Positions 1-6,004 are shown, counted from the first letter of the stretch. The stretch is DNA of 8,242 nucleotides from Candidatus Phaeomarinibacter sp. (GCA_028279995.1 JANQMQ010000650.1:1-8242); one strand, 5' to 3'. Notes: a model not told the origin generated them from the sequence alone. Program-made: numbers and translations.

Positions 1-382
1 TCAGGTCGAAGGCCATGCCGTTGCCGCTGGCGCCATGCTGCTGCTTGTTTCTGATATCCGGGTTGCAGCGCCCGGCGACTATCGCGTCGGGTTTTCAGAG
101 GTCGGCATCGGAATGTCCCTGCCCGGCCTGCCGCTGGCGCTTGCCCGACATCGCCTCACGCCACAATGGATGACGCGCGCCACGGCGCTGGGAAATCTAT
201 TGCCTCCCGACGCGGCCAGAGAGGCAGGCTTTCTTGACGAAGTCACTGAAAATGTGGGCGAGGCAGCCGAGACCGCCGCCAGTGCACTGGCTGCCTTGTC
301 TCGGGACGCATATGTGCAAACGGCGGCAACACTGCGTGCCGCCGCCGTTCAGGACATGAAGAAGTCGCTAGGTTTGCGCTAG
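1..382 (+). CDS. Crotonase-fold (enoyl-CoA hydratase/isomerase family) protein, C-terminal part
   Basis: The reading frame is open from base 2 to the TAG at 380-382 and enters from outside the window, giving 126 C-terminal residues. The segment GHAVAAGAMLLLVSDIRVA followed by GFSEVGIGMSLPGLP matches the middle of the crotonase fold, where CoA-thioester substrates are held in an oxyanion hole. In classical enoyl-CoA hydratase two glutamates act. The first (the GCE position) is Met here (residue 12 of the fragment), while the second (the QPE position) is kept as Glu in FSE (residue 33). This argues against a standard hydratase and for an isomerase or another crotonase reaction. The rest is the helical C-terminal region with the AAREAGFLDEV pattern. 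The family is certain; the substrate cannot be told. The stop overlaps the stop of the opposing small membrane protein gene by the tetranucleotide CTAG. Confidence 0.88.
   Translation, partial: QVEGHAVAAGAMLLLVSDIRVAAPGDYRVGFSEVGIGMSLPGLPLALARHRLTPQWMTRATALGNLLPPDAAREAGFLDEVTENVGEAAETAASALAALSRDAYVQTAATLRAAAVQDMKKSLGLR
319..349 (-). terminator. Inverted repeat, weak candidate terminator for the opposing glsB-like gene
   Basis: AACGGCGGC at 319-327 is a perfect inverted repeat of GCCGCCGTT at 341-349, with a 13-nt loop. It lies inside the end of the crotonase gene, but read on the - strand it sits 29 nt beyond the stop of the GlsB-like gene and ends in GTTTGC. The T run is only three bases and alanine-rich coding sequence can yield such repeats, so function is uncertain. 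Confidence 0.25.
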
Positions 383-615
383 GAGCGGATCAGGCGGTAG
401 CCGTAGATCAGCGCACAGGCACCGGCAACAGCAACGGCAAACTGGCCAAGGAGCCCGGCGAAGGCCACACCGACAAGGCCAAGGACAAAGTTGAGAGCCA
501 CGGCGCCACCGATGCCCAGAATGATGTTCGTCAGAAGACCGTGGTCAGCCTTCATGATCTTCTCGGCAATCCAGCCTGCAAGACCACCTACGATGATCCA
601 CATGATAATGCCCAT
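379..615 (-). CDS. GlsB/YeaQ/YmgE-type small membrane protein
   Basis: A 78-residue hydrophobic protein beginning MGIIMWIIVGGLAGWIAEK, the typical opening of the GlsB/YeaQ/YmgE (transglycosylase-associated) family, which is usually about 80 residues. It has glycine-rich membrane segments at roughly residues 2-17, 28-52 and 54-73 and a short charged tail YRLIRS. I chose the start at 615 because GGGAGAG (complement of 621-627) lies 5 nt upstream and because the 17-residue extension possible from 666 is polar and unlike the family. Family members are inner-membrane proteins often linked to general or acid stress; their biochemical activity is not established. It is transcribed divergently from the methyltransferase at 714 and converges on the crotonase gene, sharing CTAG as overlapping stops. 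Confidence 0.87.
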   Translation of the reverse strand: MGIIMWIIVGGLAGWIAEKIMKADHGLLTNIILGIGGAVALNFVLGLVGVAFAGLLGQFAVAVAGACALIYGYRLIRS

Positions 616-713
616 ATCCACTCTCCCGTTTGACTTTGATTCCGTGCCCAAAAGCGTATGACACACATGCGTCTGCGGCTAGGATGCGGCGCAACACAAA
701 TCCGGTCATCTAG

Positions 714-1322
714 ATGAACAAAACCAGCGACCAAGAGACACTCGCTTTCTATGACGAGAAAGCCGCGACCTACGCTCAGAAGCAACGCGAAGCCGAGTTG
801 CCCGCTTCCTTTGAGCGGTTTGTCCTGGCACTGCCACCTGCGGCACATGTATTGGATCTAGGGTCCGGTGACGGCCACTTTTCCGTAGAGCTGAAGAGAC
901 GCGGCTTCGGCGTCACGGCAATGGATGGATCTACGGGCCTTGCAGCCATTGCCGGCAAACGCCTGAAGCATCCGGTTCGCGTGGCCCGTTTTGACGAGCT
1001 TGCCGACGTGGGTGCCTTCGACGGGGTATGGGCCCATACCTCGATCCATCATGCACCGCTTGACGCTCTGCCGGACGCCGTCGCGCGCATCCATCGTGCT
1101 CTCAGGCCGGGTGGCCTTTTCCATATGTCGGTCAAGACAGGCAAACCCGCAGGTCGTGACAGGCTTGGCCGCTTCTACTGCTATCCATCGCGCACGGATA
1201 TCGAGTCGGCACTCACCATAGCAGGCAGCTGGCAGGAAACCGTTTTTGAAACGACCCACCGCAAAGGCTATGACGGCGTGGCGACCGACTGGATTATTCT
1301 CTTTGCACGGAAGATGGCATGA
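714..1322 (+). CDS. Class I SAM-dependent methyltransferase
   Basis: A 202-residue protein with the Rossmann-type methyltransferase signature: FYDEKAATYA (12-21), typical of the region before the domain; motif I VLDLGSGDG at 46-54, which binds S-adenosylmethionine; an acidic residue closing strand 2 at D71; FDGVWAHTSIHH at 102-113 (motif IV region); and LRPGGLFHMSVKTG at 130-143. The length suits a stand-alone small-molecule methyltransferase, but the acceptor cannot be inferred. An in-frame TAG at 711-713 directly precedes the ATG, so 714 is the first possible start. No good Shine-Dalgarno is visible, so translation may be weak or start in an unusual way. Its stop overlaps the start of the next gene as ATGA (1319-1322), indicating translational coupling with the DUF188 protein. 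Confidence 0.88.
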   Translation: MNKTSDQETLAFYDEKAATYAQKQREAELPASFERFVLALPPAAHVLDLGSGDGHFSVELKRRGFGVTAMDGSTGLAAIAGKRLKHPVRVARFDELADVGAFDGVWAHTSIHHAPLDALPDAVARIHRALRPGGLFHMSVKTGKPAGRDRLGRFYCYPSRTDIESALTIAGSWQETVFETTHRKGYDGVATDWIILFARKMA

Positions 1323-1762
1323 CCACGATCTACATCGACGGCGATGCATGTCCGGTAAAAACGGAAACCATCAACATCGCCGAGCGGCATAACCTCAAGG
1401 TCTTTCTGGTCTCCAACTCAGGTATGCGCACCGGCAACCATCCGCTGGTGAAGAACATTCTCGTGTCAGACGGAGCGGACGCAGCGGACGACTGGATCGC
1501 TGATGAAATTGGTGCCGGCGATATCGCCATCACTGCTGACATTCCCCTTGCCGCGCGCTGCCTGGAGAAAGACGCGCGCGTTCTAGGCCCGGACGGGCGT
1601 GCCTTCACGCCGCAGAACATCGGCTCCGCCCTCGCCTCACGCGAGTTGAACCGGCACCTCAGAGAAACGGGTGTGATGACAGGCGGGAACGCACAATTCT
1701 CCAAGGGAGATCGGTCGCGGTTCATGAACCAGTTAGATCAACTGATCCGAAAATCCGTTTGA
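1319..1762 (+). CDS. YaiI/YqxD (DUF188, UPF0178) family PIN-like protein
   Basis: A 147-residue protein matching the UPF0178 family from end to end. It opens with MTTIYIDGDACPVK, in which D7 and D9 are the conserved acidic pair on strand 1. It has SGADAADDWIA-like acidic helix sequence around residues 50-61, TADIPLAARCLEKDARVLGP, FTPQNIGSAL, and the family-defining C-terminal FSKGDRSRFMNQLD. The fold is PIN/NYN-like, so a metal-dependent nuclease activity on RNA has been proposed from fold comparison, but no function is established. GGAAG at 1309-1313 lies 5 nt before the ATG, inside the end of the methyltransferase gene. The overlap with that gene and the terminator just downstream define a two-gene operon. 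Confidence 0.93.
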   Translation: MTTIYIDGDACPVKTETINIAERHNLKVFLVSNSGMRTGNHPLVKNILVSDGADAADDWIADEIGAGDIAITADIPLAARCLEKDARVLGPDGRAFTPQNIGSALASRELNRHLRETGVMTGGNAQFSKGDRSRFMNQLDQLIRKSV

Positions 1763-1771
1763 CCGATCCAC

Positions 1772-1830
1772 AAATCGCCTGCCCCAATCCCGCCACACAA
1801 TGAGCACATTTCAGGCATGCGATTTTTTTA
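1772..1830 (+). terminator. Probable Rho-independent terminator after the DUF188 gene
   Basis: The left arm AAATCGCCTGCC (1772-1783) pairs with GGCATGCGATTT (1814-1825) with a single mismatch, and a run of seven T bases occupies 1823-1829. It begins 9 nt after the stop of the DUF188 gene. The loop of 30 nt is longer than usual, which lowers confidence, but arm, T run and position all fit. Confidence 0.5.
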
Positions 1831-1862
1831 ATCCGCCGCACTCCCGCCCGCGTACTTGTTTC

Positions 1863-1930
1863 TGCAGCTCATTGAAGAAGCTGCACCGGTTCCCGCCAGC
1901 GCTTCCCCCGCCTGGCGGTGCACGAACCGG
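1863..1930 (+). promoter_or_regulatory. Two adjacent hairpins upstream of the fasciclin gene, possible structured leader
   Basis: Hairpin 1 pairs TGCAGCT (1863-1869) with AGCTGCA (1879-1885) around a 9-nt loop. Hairpin 2 starts on the very next base: CCGGTTCCCGCCAG (1886-1899) pairs with CTGGCGG (1912-1918) and, after a 5-nt bulge TGCAC, with GAACCGG (1924-1930), around a 12-nt loop. An alternative pairing also exists: TGCACC (1882-1887) with GGTGCA (1917-1922), which is incompatible with hairpin 1 and with the outer part of hairpin 2. There is no T run, so it is not a simple terminator. The ribosome-binding site at 1954-1958 lies outside all these pairings. Whether this segment is transcribed is not known; it could instead act as a DNA site. 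Confidence 0.5.
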
Positions 1931-1965
1931 CATGTGTAACAAGTAGCCCCAACAGGAGCGCCTTA

Positions 1966-2520
1966 ATGATGAAATCCCCCCGCACGTCACTCGCCTTGAC
2001 CCTGGCCGCAACCGCCGGCCTGATCGCTGGTCCGGCGCTGGCGGGCTCATCCGGATATGGTTCCAAGGACAAGGCTGAACCGGCCGCGATGACAGAAGCC
2101 GCTGTGCAGATGGACGTGGTTGATACCGCCATCGCCGCTGACGGCTTCAACACCCTGGTCACCGCCGTGCAGGCAGCCGGTCTGGTGGAAACGCTAAAGG
2201 GCGAAGGTCCGTTCACCGTGTTCGCACCGACTGATGCCGCTTTCGCTGCTCTGCCCGAAGGTGCGCTTGACGGCCTTCTTGCAGACACTGACGCGCTGGC
2301 CGGTGTGCTTACCTACCACGTGGTCTCAGGCAAGGTCATGGCTGGCGATATCGCCGGGAAGGTGACCACGACTGCAACCGTCAACGGCGCCGACGTGACA
2401 ATTGATGCGACCGGCGACGCACCGACCATTAACGGCGCAACCATCGTCACGACAGACGTGGAAACATCCAATGGCGTGATCCACATCATCGATGCTGTGA
2501 TCCTGCCGCCGGCGGAATAA
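1966..2520 (+). CDS. Secreted fasciclin (FAS1) domain protein
   Basis: A 184-residue exported protein. Residues 1-26 form a signal peptide: basic MMKSPR, a hydrophobic core, and PALA before G27 as a clear signal peptidase I site. A short polar linker leads into one FAS1 domain at about 50-182, with the H1 motif [11 protein letters not shown] at 83-93, [10 protein letters not shown] at 115-124, and the H2 motif [13 protein letters not shown] at 169-181. Single-domain bacterial FAS1 proteins are periplasmic or extracellular and are associated with adhesion or surface interactions; no enzymatic role is expected. The start at 1966 is supported by AGGAG at 1954-1958, 7 nt upstream; a second ATG follows directly at 1969. 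An upstream in-frame ATG at 1918 lies within the hairpin region and would bury the signal peptide. The gene stands alone between a structured leader and a strong terminator. Confidence 0.93.
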   Translation: MMKSPRTSLALTLAATAGLIAGPALAGSSGYGSKDKAEPAAMTEAAVQMDVVDTAIAADGFNTLVTAVQAAGLVETLKGEGPFTVFAPTDAAFAALPEGALDGLLADTDALAGVLTYHVVSGKVMAGDIAGKVTTTATVNGADVTIDATGDAPTINGATIVTTDVETSNGVIHIIDAVILPPAE

Positions 2521-2536
2521 GTCGCACCCATGTTTT

Positions 2537-2571
2537 GGGCGGCAGCTTCTCTTGGGAAGCTGCCGCCCTTT
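2537..2571 (+). terminator. Strong Rho-independent terminator after the fasciclin gene
   Basis: GGGCGGCAGCTTC (2537-2549) pairs perfectly over 13 bp with GAAGCTGCCGCCC (2556-2568) around a 6-nt loop. TTT and, after GCG, another TTT follow. It starts 16 nt after the fasciclin stop. It also lies 30 nt beyond the end of the converging isomerase gene, but in that direction it is followed by AAAA rather than T, so intrinsic termination is expected mainly for the + strand. Confidence 0.8.
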
Positions 2572-2598
2572 GCGTTTCGAAGACTGAAAGAACCGCGC

Positions 2599-3375
2599 CT
2601 AAAGACCGGAGAAGTCGGCGTCCCGCTTCTCCCGAAACGCCGCGAGCGCTTCGCGATTTGCAGGGCCCTTGCCAAGCTCCTCAAAGGCAATCTGCTCCCG
2701 GTTGTGAGCCGCGCGGACCTGATCGTTACGCGCTTCCAGCAACAGCCTCTTCGTGGCAACAAGGGAGGCAACCGGCATACCTGCAATGGGCGCTGCATAC
2801 GCACGTGCCGCTTCCAGGGCACCCCCTTCCGGTGCGATTTCATCAATCAGCCCGATTTCAAGCCCCCGATCCGCAAACACCCATTCGGCAGTGAACAGCA
2901 ACCGCGTGGCATTCGCCCAGCCGATACGCGCCGGCAGGAGATAAGAGTTGCCGGCCTCGACAGTAACGCCAAGCGTCGTGAACGGCGCACGCAGCCGCGC
3001 CTTCTCATCCATCACCACGAAGTCACAATAGGGCAGCATCGTCAGACCGATGCCCACCCCCAGACCGTTGACAGCCGCCGCCAGCGGCTTGTCGAATTCC
3101 TCGAGTGCCTGGCGGAAGCGGCGGAACCCGTGCTGACCGCCATCGGTGAACTCCGGCGGGTTGTCCATCTCGTCGAGATCATGCCCCGCCGTAAACGCGC
3201 GGCCCTGTCCGGTCAGAATGACAACCGCGACATCCTTGTCAGTAGGCGCCGCCCGCAACGCATCGCCGACCGCCTCATAGAGTGCCGCATTCATGGCATT
3301 GAGATTGTCCGGACGGTTGAATGTCAGAACCCGTACGCGACCATCCGTCTCGATCTTCAGAATGTCAGAACTCAT
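2599..3375 (-). CDS. Crotonase-family enoyl-CoA isomerase-type protein
   Basis: A 258-residue, full-length crotonase-fold protein. Residues 16-27 (VLTFNRPDNLNA) open the domain; FTAGHDLDEM (61-70) supplies one oxyanion-hole NH and VNGLGVGIG (102-110) the other. The two hydratase glutamates are both absent: the GCE position is T112 and the QPE position is F132 in APFTTLG. Instead a glutamate stands at E140 in LGVTVEAGNSY, the position of the single catalytic base in ECI2-type delta3-delta2-enoyl-CoA isomerases (LGQSPEGCSSY pattern). I therefore infer double-bond isomerisation of unsaturated acyl-CoA, an auxiliary step in beta-oxidation, rather than hydration. The start at 3375 has GGAGG 7 nt upstream (complement of 3383-3387) and overlaps the VOC gene stop as ATGA, so the two are translationally coupled. 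Databases may label it only enoyl-CoA hydratase. Confidence 0.9.
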   Translation of the reverse strand: MSSDILKIETDGRVRVLTFNRPDNLNAMNAALYEAVGDALRAAPTDKDVAVVILTGQGRAFTAGHDLDEMDNPPEFTDGGQHGFRRFRQALEEFDKPLAAAVNGLGVGIGLTMLPYCDFVVMDEKARLRAPFTTLGVTVEAGNSYLLPARIGWANATRLLFTAEWVFADRGLEIGLIDEIAPEGGALEAARAYAAPIAGMPVASLVATKRLLLEARNDQVRAAHNREQIAFEELGKGPANREALAAFREKRDADFSGL

Positions 3376-4238
3376 GCCACGTCCTCCACCCGATCGGGAT
3401 GCCCGGACCAGCTCCACGCCATACTGGGCCGGGAGACGCCCAGCATCATGCCGCCGAGGGCCGGCGGGTGCAGCCACATCTGATCCGCCGTCTTGTCTGC
3501 GCCCCGGCCATCCGGGCGATCAAGCGTATGCCCTGCATTGTGTGCCTTGGCGCGCGCCTCAATGTCGAGCATATGCGCGCTTTCGCAGAACGCCATGTAG
3601 TAGCAGACGCCCTCCTTGGCGAAGTAGCGCCCCATGGTCTTGTCTGCGTCCGTCGGGCTGATGACTTCAAAGCGGTGCAGACGCTGCGGGTCAAACAGTG
3701 TCAGCGTGCCGGTGTAACCAAAATTGTCCGACGAGATGTGTTCAAACCCGGCGGCATCAAGTCCGAACGTATCCACGAAGAGTTTCACGGCGCCCGGCTC
3801 GTCCTTCACCAGCAGGGTCGCTTCATAGAGAAAGGAAGCGTCTCCCACCTGTTCACGATCCTCATCAGGCGAGATCACGAAGCGCACTGTCACCCCTTCC
3901 ACCTGTAGCGAGACATATAGCTGCCCGCCTTCCGCTTGAACCTCGGCATCACCGGCAGATAGACGCTTTTCGAGCCCCGGAAGGTCAGTGGTGGAAATGC
4001 CCGCTGCAAACATATGCGCCCGGCCCCGTGCCTTGAGCGTGCTTTCCGCAACGCCGGTTCCATCCGGCTCGAGAAGTTCCACACAGGAGGTGCCGAGCCT
4101 CAATGTCTTGCGTTTTGCACCAAGAGCGGCCACGGCATCGTTTCCCGCTTCCTCGGCCCCCAAAAGCGTCTTCCATTTGTCCGCAGCATCCGCTGCGTCC
4201 GGCACCAGAAGCTGCACCCGGTCGATGTCCTTGAGCAT
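3372..4238 (-). CDS. Two-module VOC (glyoxalase-fold) family protein
   Basis: A 288-residue protein built of two vicinal-oxygen-chelate modules. Module 1 (about 1-124) opens with IDRVQLLVPDAADAADKWKTLLG and contains TSCVELLEPDG (50-60) and RGRAHMFAAGI (71-81). Module 2 (about 134-277) opens with FLYEATLLVKDEPGAVKLFVDTFGLD and closes with MWLHPPALGGMMLGV (254-268), reminiscent of the LHP...G pattern near the C-terminus of methylmalonyl-CoA epimerase-like proteins. VOC proteins use a divalent metal in isomerases, epimerases, dioxygenases and lyases; H75 and H257 are possible ligands, but the full set is not clear and position 9 is Gln rather than the common His. The start has GGGAGGG 8 nt upstream (complement of 4247-4253). 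Coupling to a crotonase gene suggests a CoA-thioester substrate; this is inference. Confidence 0.85.
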   Translation of the reverse strand: MLKDIDRVQLLVPDAADAADKWKTLLGAEEAGNDAVAALGAKRKTLRLGTSCVELLEPDGTGVAESTLKARGRAHMFAAGISTTDLPGLEKRLSAGDAEVQAEGGQLYVSLQVEGVTVRFVISPDEDREQVGDASFLYEATLLVKDEPGAVKLFVDTFGLDAAGFEHISSDNFGYTGTLTLFDPQRLHRFEVISPTDADKTMGRYFAKEGVCYYMAFCESAHMLDIEARAKAHNAGHTLDRPDGRGADKTADQMWLHPPALGGMMLGVSRPSMAWSWSGHPDRVEDVA

Positions 4239-4277
4239 CCGCGACGCCCTCCCTCACCTGAGTCTTGTTTTGCCGCC

Positions 4278-4306
4278 AGCATAGGCCTGCCGCCGAAAAC
4301 CGCCAA
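4278..4306 (-). promoter_or_regulatory. Candidate promoter of the VOC-isomerase operon
   Basis: On the - strand TTGGCG (complement of 4301-4306) and TATGCT (complement of 4278-4283) are separated by exactly 17 bp, each matching 4 of 6 bases of the sigma-70-type consensus. Transcription would begin near 4271, giving a leader of about 32 nt that contains the strong ribosome-binding site of the VOC gene. Confidence 0.4.
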
Positions 4307-4366
4307 ATTCCGGGCGCTCTTGCATCAAAAAGCGCGGCATGGGAGTTTCCTTTCCGAACCCTGTAT

Positions 4367-4386
4367 ATGGTTGCCAGACCAACCAT
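4367..4386. promoter_or_regulatory. Inverted repeat upstream of the VWA gene, operator-like
   Basis: ATGGTTG (4367-4373) is a perfect inverted repeat of CAACCAT (4380-4386) with a 6-bp spacer, a 20-bp dyad typical of the size bound by a helix-turn-helix dimer. It overlaps a possible extended -10 (TG then TATATG, 4362-4369; no convincing -35) and lies 20 bp before the VWA start codon. The repressor is not identifiable from this window. Confidence 0.4.
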
Positions 4387-4406
4387 CCGACCCGAGGCCG
4401 AGCACT

Positions 4407-5582
4407 ATGTTTGTCAATTTCTTCCACGAGCTGAAAAGCGCCGGAATGCCGGTGTCCCTGCGCGAATATCTGACGCTGCTGGAAGCGATGGATGCGGATG
4501 TCATCGACCGCGAAGTCGAGGATTTCTATTACCTGTCGCGCTCGGCATTGGTGAAGGACGAGAAGAACCTCGACAAATTCGACCAGGTGTTCGGCCACGT
4601 CTTCAAAGGTCTTGAAAGCCTGGGCGAAGGTGATGTGTCGGAGATTCCCGAAGACTGGCTGAAGGCGCTTACGGAAAAATTCCTGACCGAAGAAGAGAAG
4701 GCCGAGATCGAAGCCCTGGGCGGCTGGGAAAAGATCATGGAGGAGCTCAAGAAGCGCCTCGAGGAACAGGAAAAGCGCCACGAGGGCGGCAACAAGATGA
4801 TCGGCACCGCCGGCACCTCACCGTTCGGTGCGGAAGGCTACAATCCCGAAGGCGTCCGCATCGGCCAGAAGGAAGGCCGCCACGGCAAGGCTGTGAAGGT
4901 CTGGGACAAGCGCGAATACAAGAACCTGGATGACTCAATCGAGCTTGGCACCCGTAACATCAAGGTCGCCCTGCGCCGCCTGCGCAAATGGGCTCGCGAA
5001 GGCGCGGCGGAAGAACTCGATCTGGATCACACCATCAAGTCGACCGCCGACAAGGGCTATCTCGACATCCAGCTGATCCCCGAGCGCCGCAACACCATCA
5101 AGACACTGCTGTTCTTTGATGTCGGCGGCTCCATGGACCCGCACATCAAGGTGTGTGAAGAGCTGTTCTCAGCCGCCCGCACCGAGTTCAAGAACATGGA
5201 GTATTTCTACTTCCACAACTGTCTGTATGAAGACGTTTGGAAGGACAACCGCCGTCGCCACAACGAAAAGATGTCGACCTGGGACGTGCTGCACAAATAT
5301 CCGTCCGACTACAAGGTCATCATCGTCGGTGACGCATCCATGAGCCCCTACGAAATTACCTATGCCGGTGGGTCGGTGGAGCACTGGAACGAAGAGCCGG
5401 GCGGCGTGTGGCTGGAGCGTCTCCAGCAGGTTTATGAAAACGTGGTGTGGCTCAACCCGGTCGCCGAGCGCCATTGGGAATACACACCCTCCATCGAGAT
5501 CATGCGCCAGATCGTGGGCGACCGCATGTTCCCGCTGACGCTGGATGGTCTTGACCGCGCCATGCGGGAACTCTCCCGTTGA
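4407..5582 (+). CDS. VWA domain protein of the CoxE-like family (COG3825 type)
   Basis: A 391-residue soluble protein. The N-terminal FFHELKSAGMPVSLREYLTL segment and the alpha-helical region to about residue 88 are typical of CoxE-like proteins. A highly charged stretch at about 90-128 (EEEKAEIEAL...MEELKKRLEEQEKR) is a likely coiled coil. The glycine-rich block with IGTAGTSPFG and NPEGVRIG (about 131-153) is a hallmark of this family. The VWA domain spans about 230-390. Its metal-ion-dependent adhesion site reads FDVGGSMD, with D238, G240 and S242, so the first serine of classical DxSxS is Gly; VGDASMSP follows with D309. Such proteins usually partner a MoxR AAA+ ATPase in metal-centre or complex maturation, but no MoxR gene adjoins it here. 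GAGG (4394-4397) lies 9 nt before the ATG; the longer upstream frame runs through the divergent VOC gene and is discarded. Confidence 0.92.
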   Translation: MFVNFFHELKSAGMPVSLREYLTLLEAMDADVIDREVEDFYYLSRSALVKDEKNLDKFDQVFGHVFKGLESLGEGDVSEIPEDWLKALTEKFLTEEEKAEIEALGGWEKIMEELKKRLEEQEKRHEGGNKMIGTAGTSPFGAEGYNPEGVRIGQKEGRHGKAVKVWDKREYKNLDDSIELGTRNIKVALRRLRKWAREGAAEELDLDHTIKSTADKGYLDIQLIPERRNTIKTLLFFDVGGSMDPHIKVCEELFSAARTEFKNMEYFYFHNCLYEDVWKDNRRRHNEKMSTWDVLHKYPSDYKVIIVGDASMSPYEITYAGGSVEHWNEEPGGVWLERLQQVYENVVWLNPVAERHWEYTPSIEIMRQIVGDRMFPLTLDGLDRAMRELSR

Positions 5583-6004
5583 ATGACACGGCCCGTCCCG
5601 AAACTGAACGGGCGAGTTTCCAGTTCTCGATTGAAGGACGCCGCGTGGCGTGGCTGGACTTGTGGCTCTTCACGCCGCTGGCCCTGCCCTACTTCTCGGA
5701 AATCTACATCACCATCCTGAAGTTCGCCCATTTCCAGATGGGACTTGCAGGCGGCTTCCCCGGCTTCGCGCCCCTGCACTGGGTCTTCATCAACACGACA
5801 GGCATCCTGGCGGTGCTCTGGGCCTGCATTCGCATACGCTACCCACTCCGCGATCTGGCCCTGGCAGATGCGTATGCACGTATTCTCGTTGCGGCCATCC
5901 TTGTGTTCTGGATCTGGCAGGGCGCCACACCCCTGCTGACCCTGTTCGTCATCACCGAAATCGGCGGGGCCCTCTACGTCGTCTGGCCTCGCAGGGCTGC
6001 CTAG
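5579..6004 (+). CDS. Four-helix integral membrane protein of unknown function
   Basis: A 141-residue protein I do not recognise. Four hydrophobic segments are visible at about 24-47 (WLDLWLFTPLALPYFSEIYI), 67-87 (HWVFINTTGILAVLWACI), 98-116 (ARILVAAILVFWIWQG) and 118-137 (PLLTLFVITEIGGALYVVW). The protein ends in the basic tail PRRAA, and the frame ends at the TAG at 6002-6004. The start is uncertain. TTG at 5579 overlaps the stop of the VWA gene as TTGA and has a weak GGGAA 8 nt upstream. GTG at 5645 has a better ribosome-binding site, GAAGGA at 5633-5638, and would give 119 residues beginning just before helix 1. Close coupling to the VWA gene suggests a shared role, perhaps at the membrane, but there is no direct evidence. 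The stop overlaps that of the opposing isomerase-like gene by CTAG. Confidence 0.8.
   Translation: MNDTARPETERASFQFSIEGRRVAWLDLWLFTPLALPYFSEIYITILKFAHFQMGLAGGFPGFAPLHWVFINTTGILAVLWACIRIRYPLRDLALADAYARILVAAILVFWIWQGATPLLTLFVITEIGGALYVVWPRRAA
5633..5638 (+). promoter_or_regulatory. Ribosome-binding site favouring an internal GTG start
   Basis: GAAGGA lies 6 nt before the in-frame GTG at 5645, a better Shine-Dalgarno match and spacing than anything before the TTG at 5579. It supports the shorter form of the membrane protein or a second initiation point. Confidence 0.35.

Noticed and set aside
630..661. TTGACT at 630-635 as a + strand promoter for the methyltransferase
   Set aside because: No acceptable -10 lies 16-18 bp downstream, and the distance to the start codon is long. 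It is not reported as a feature.
858..1349. A 163-codon open frame on the - strand
   Set aside because: It is fully antisense to the methyltransferase and has no motif, and its cysteine/arginine-rich composition is typical of a shadow frame.
1824..1966. A sigma-70 or ECF-type promoter for the fasciclin gene
   Set aside because: TTGTTT at 1856-1861 has no matching -10, and GAACC at 1924-1928 lacks a convincing partner box. No promoter can be assigned with support.
2530..3483. A 317-codon open frame on the + strand
   Set aside because: It lies antisense to the isomerase-type gene, its product is rich in Arg/His/Pro with no family features, and it starts inside the fasciclin terminator. The - strand frame has motifs, a ribosome-binding site and operon overlap.
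4014..4406. N-terminal extension of the VWA protein by 131 residues
   Set aside because: The added segment is antisense to the VOC gene and through the divergent promoter region. The family N-terminus is MFVNFFHELKS at 4407, with a ribosome-binding site.
4254..4781. A 175-codon open frame on the - strand
   Set aside because: It is antisense to the VWA coding region. Its leucine/phenylalanine-rich product mirrors the Glu/Lys codons of the coiled coil and is not a membrane protein gene.
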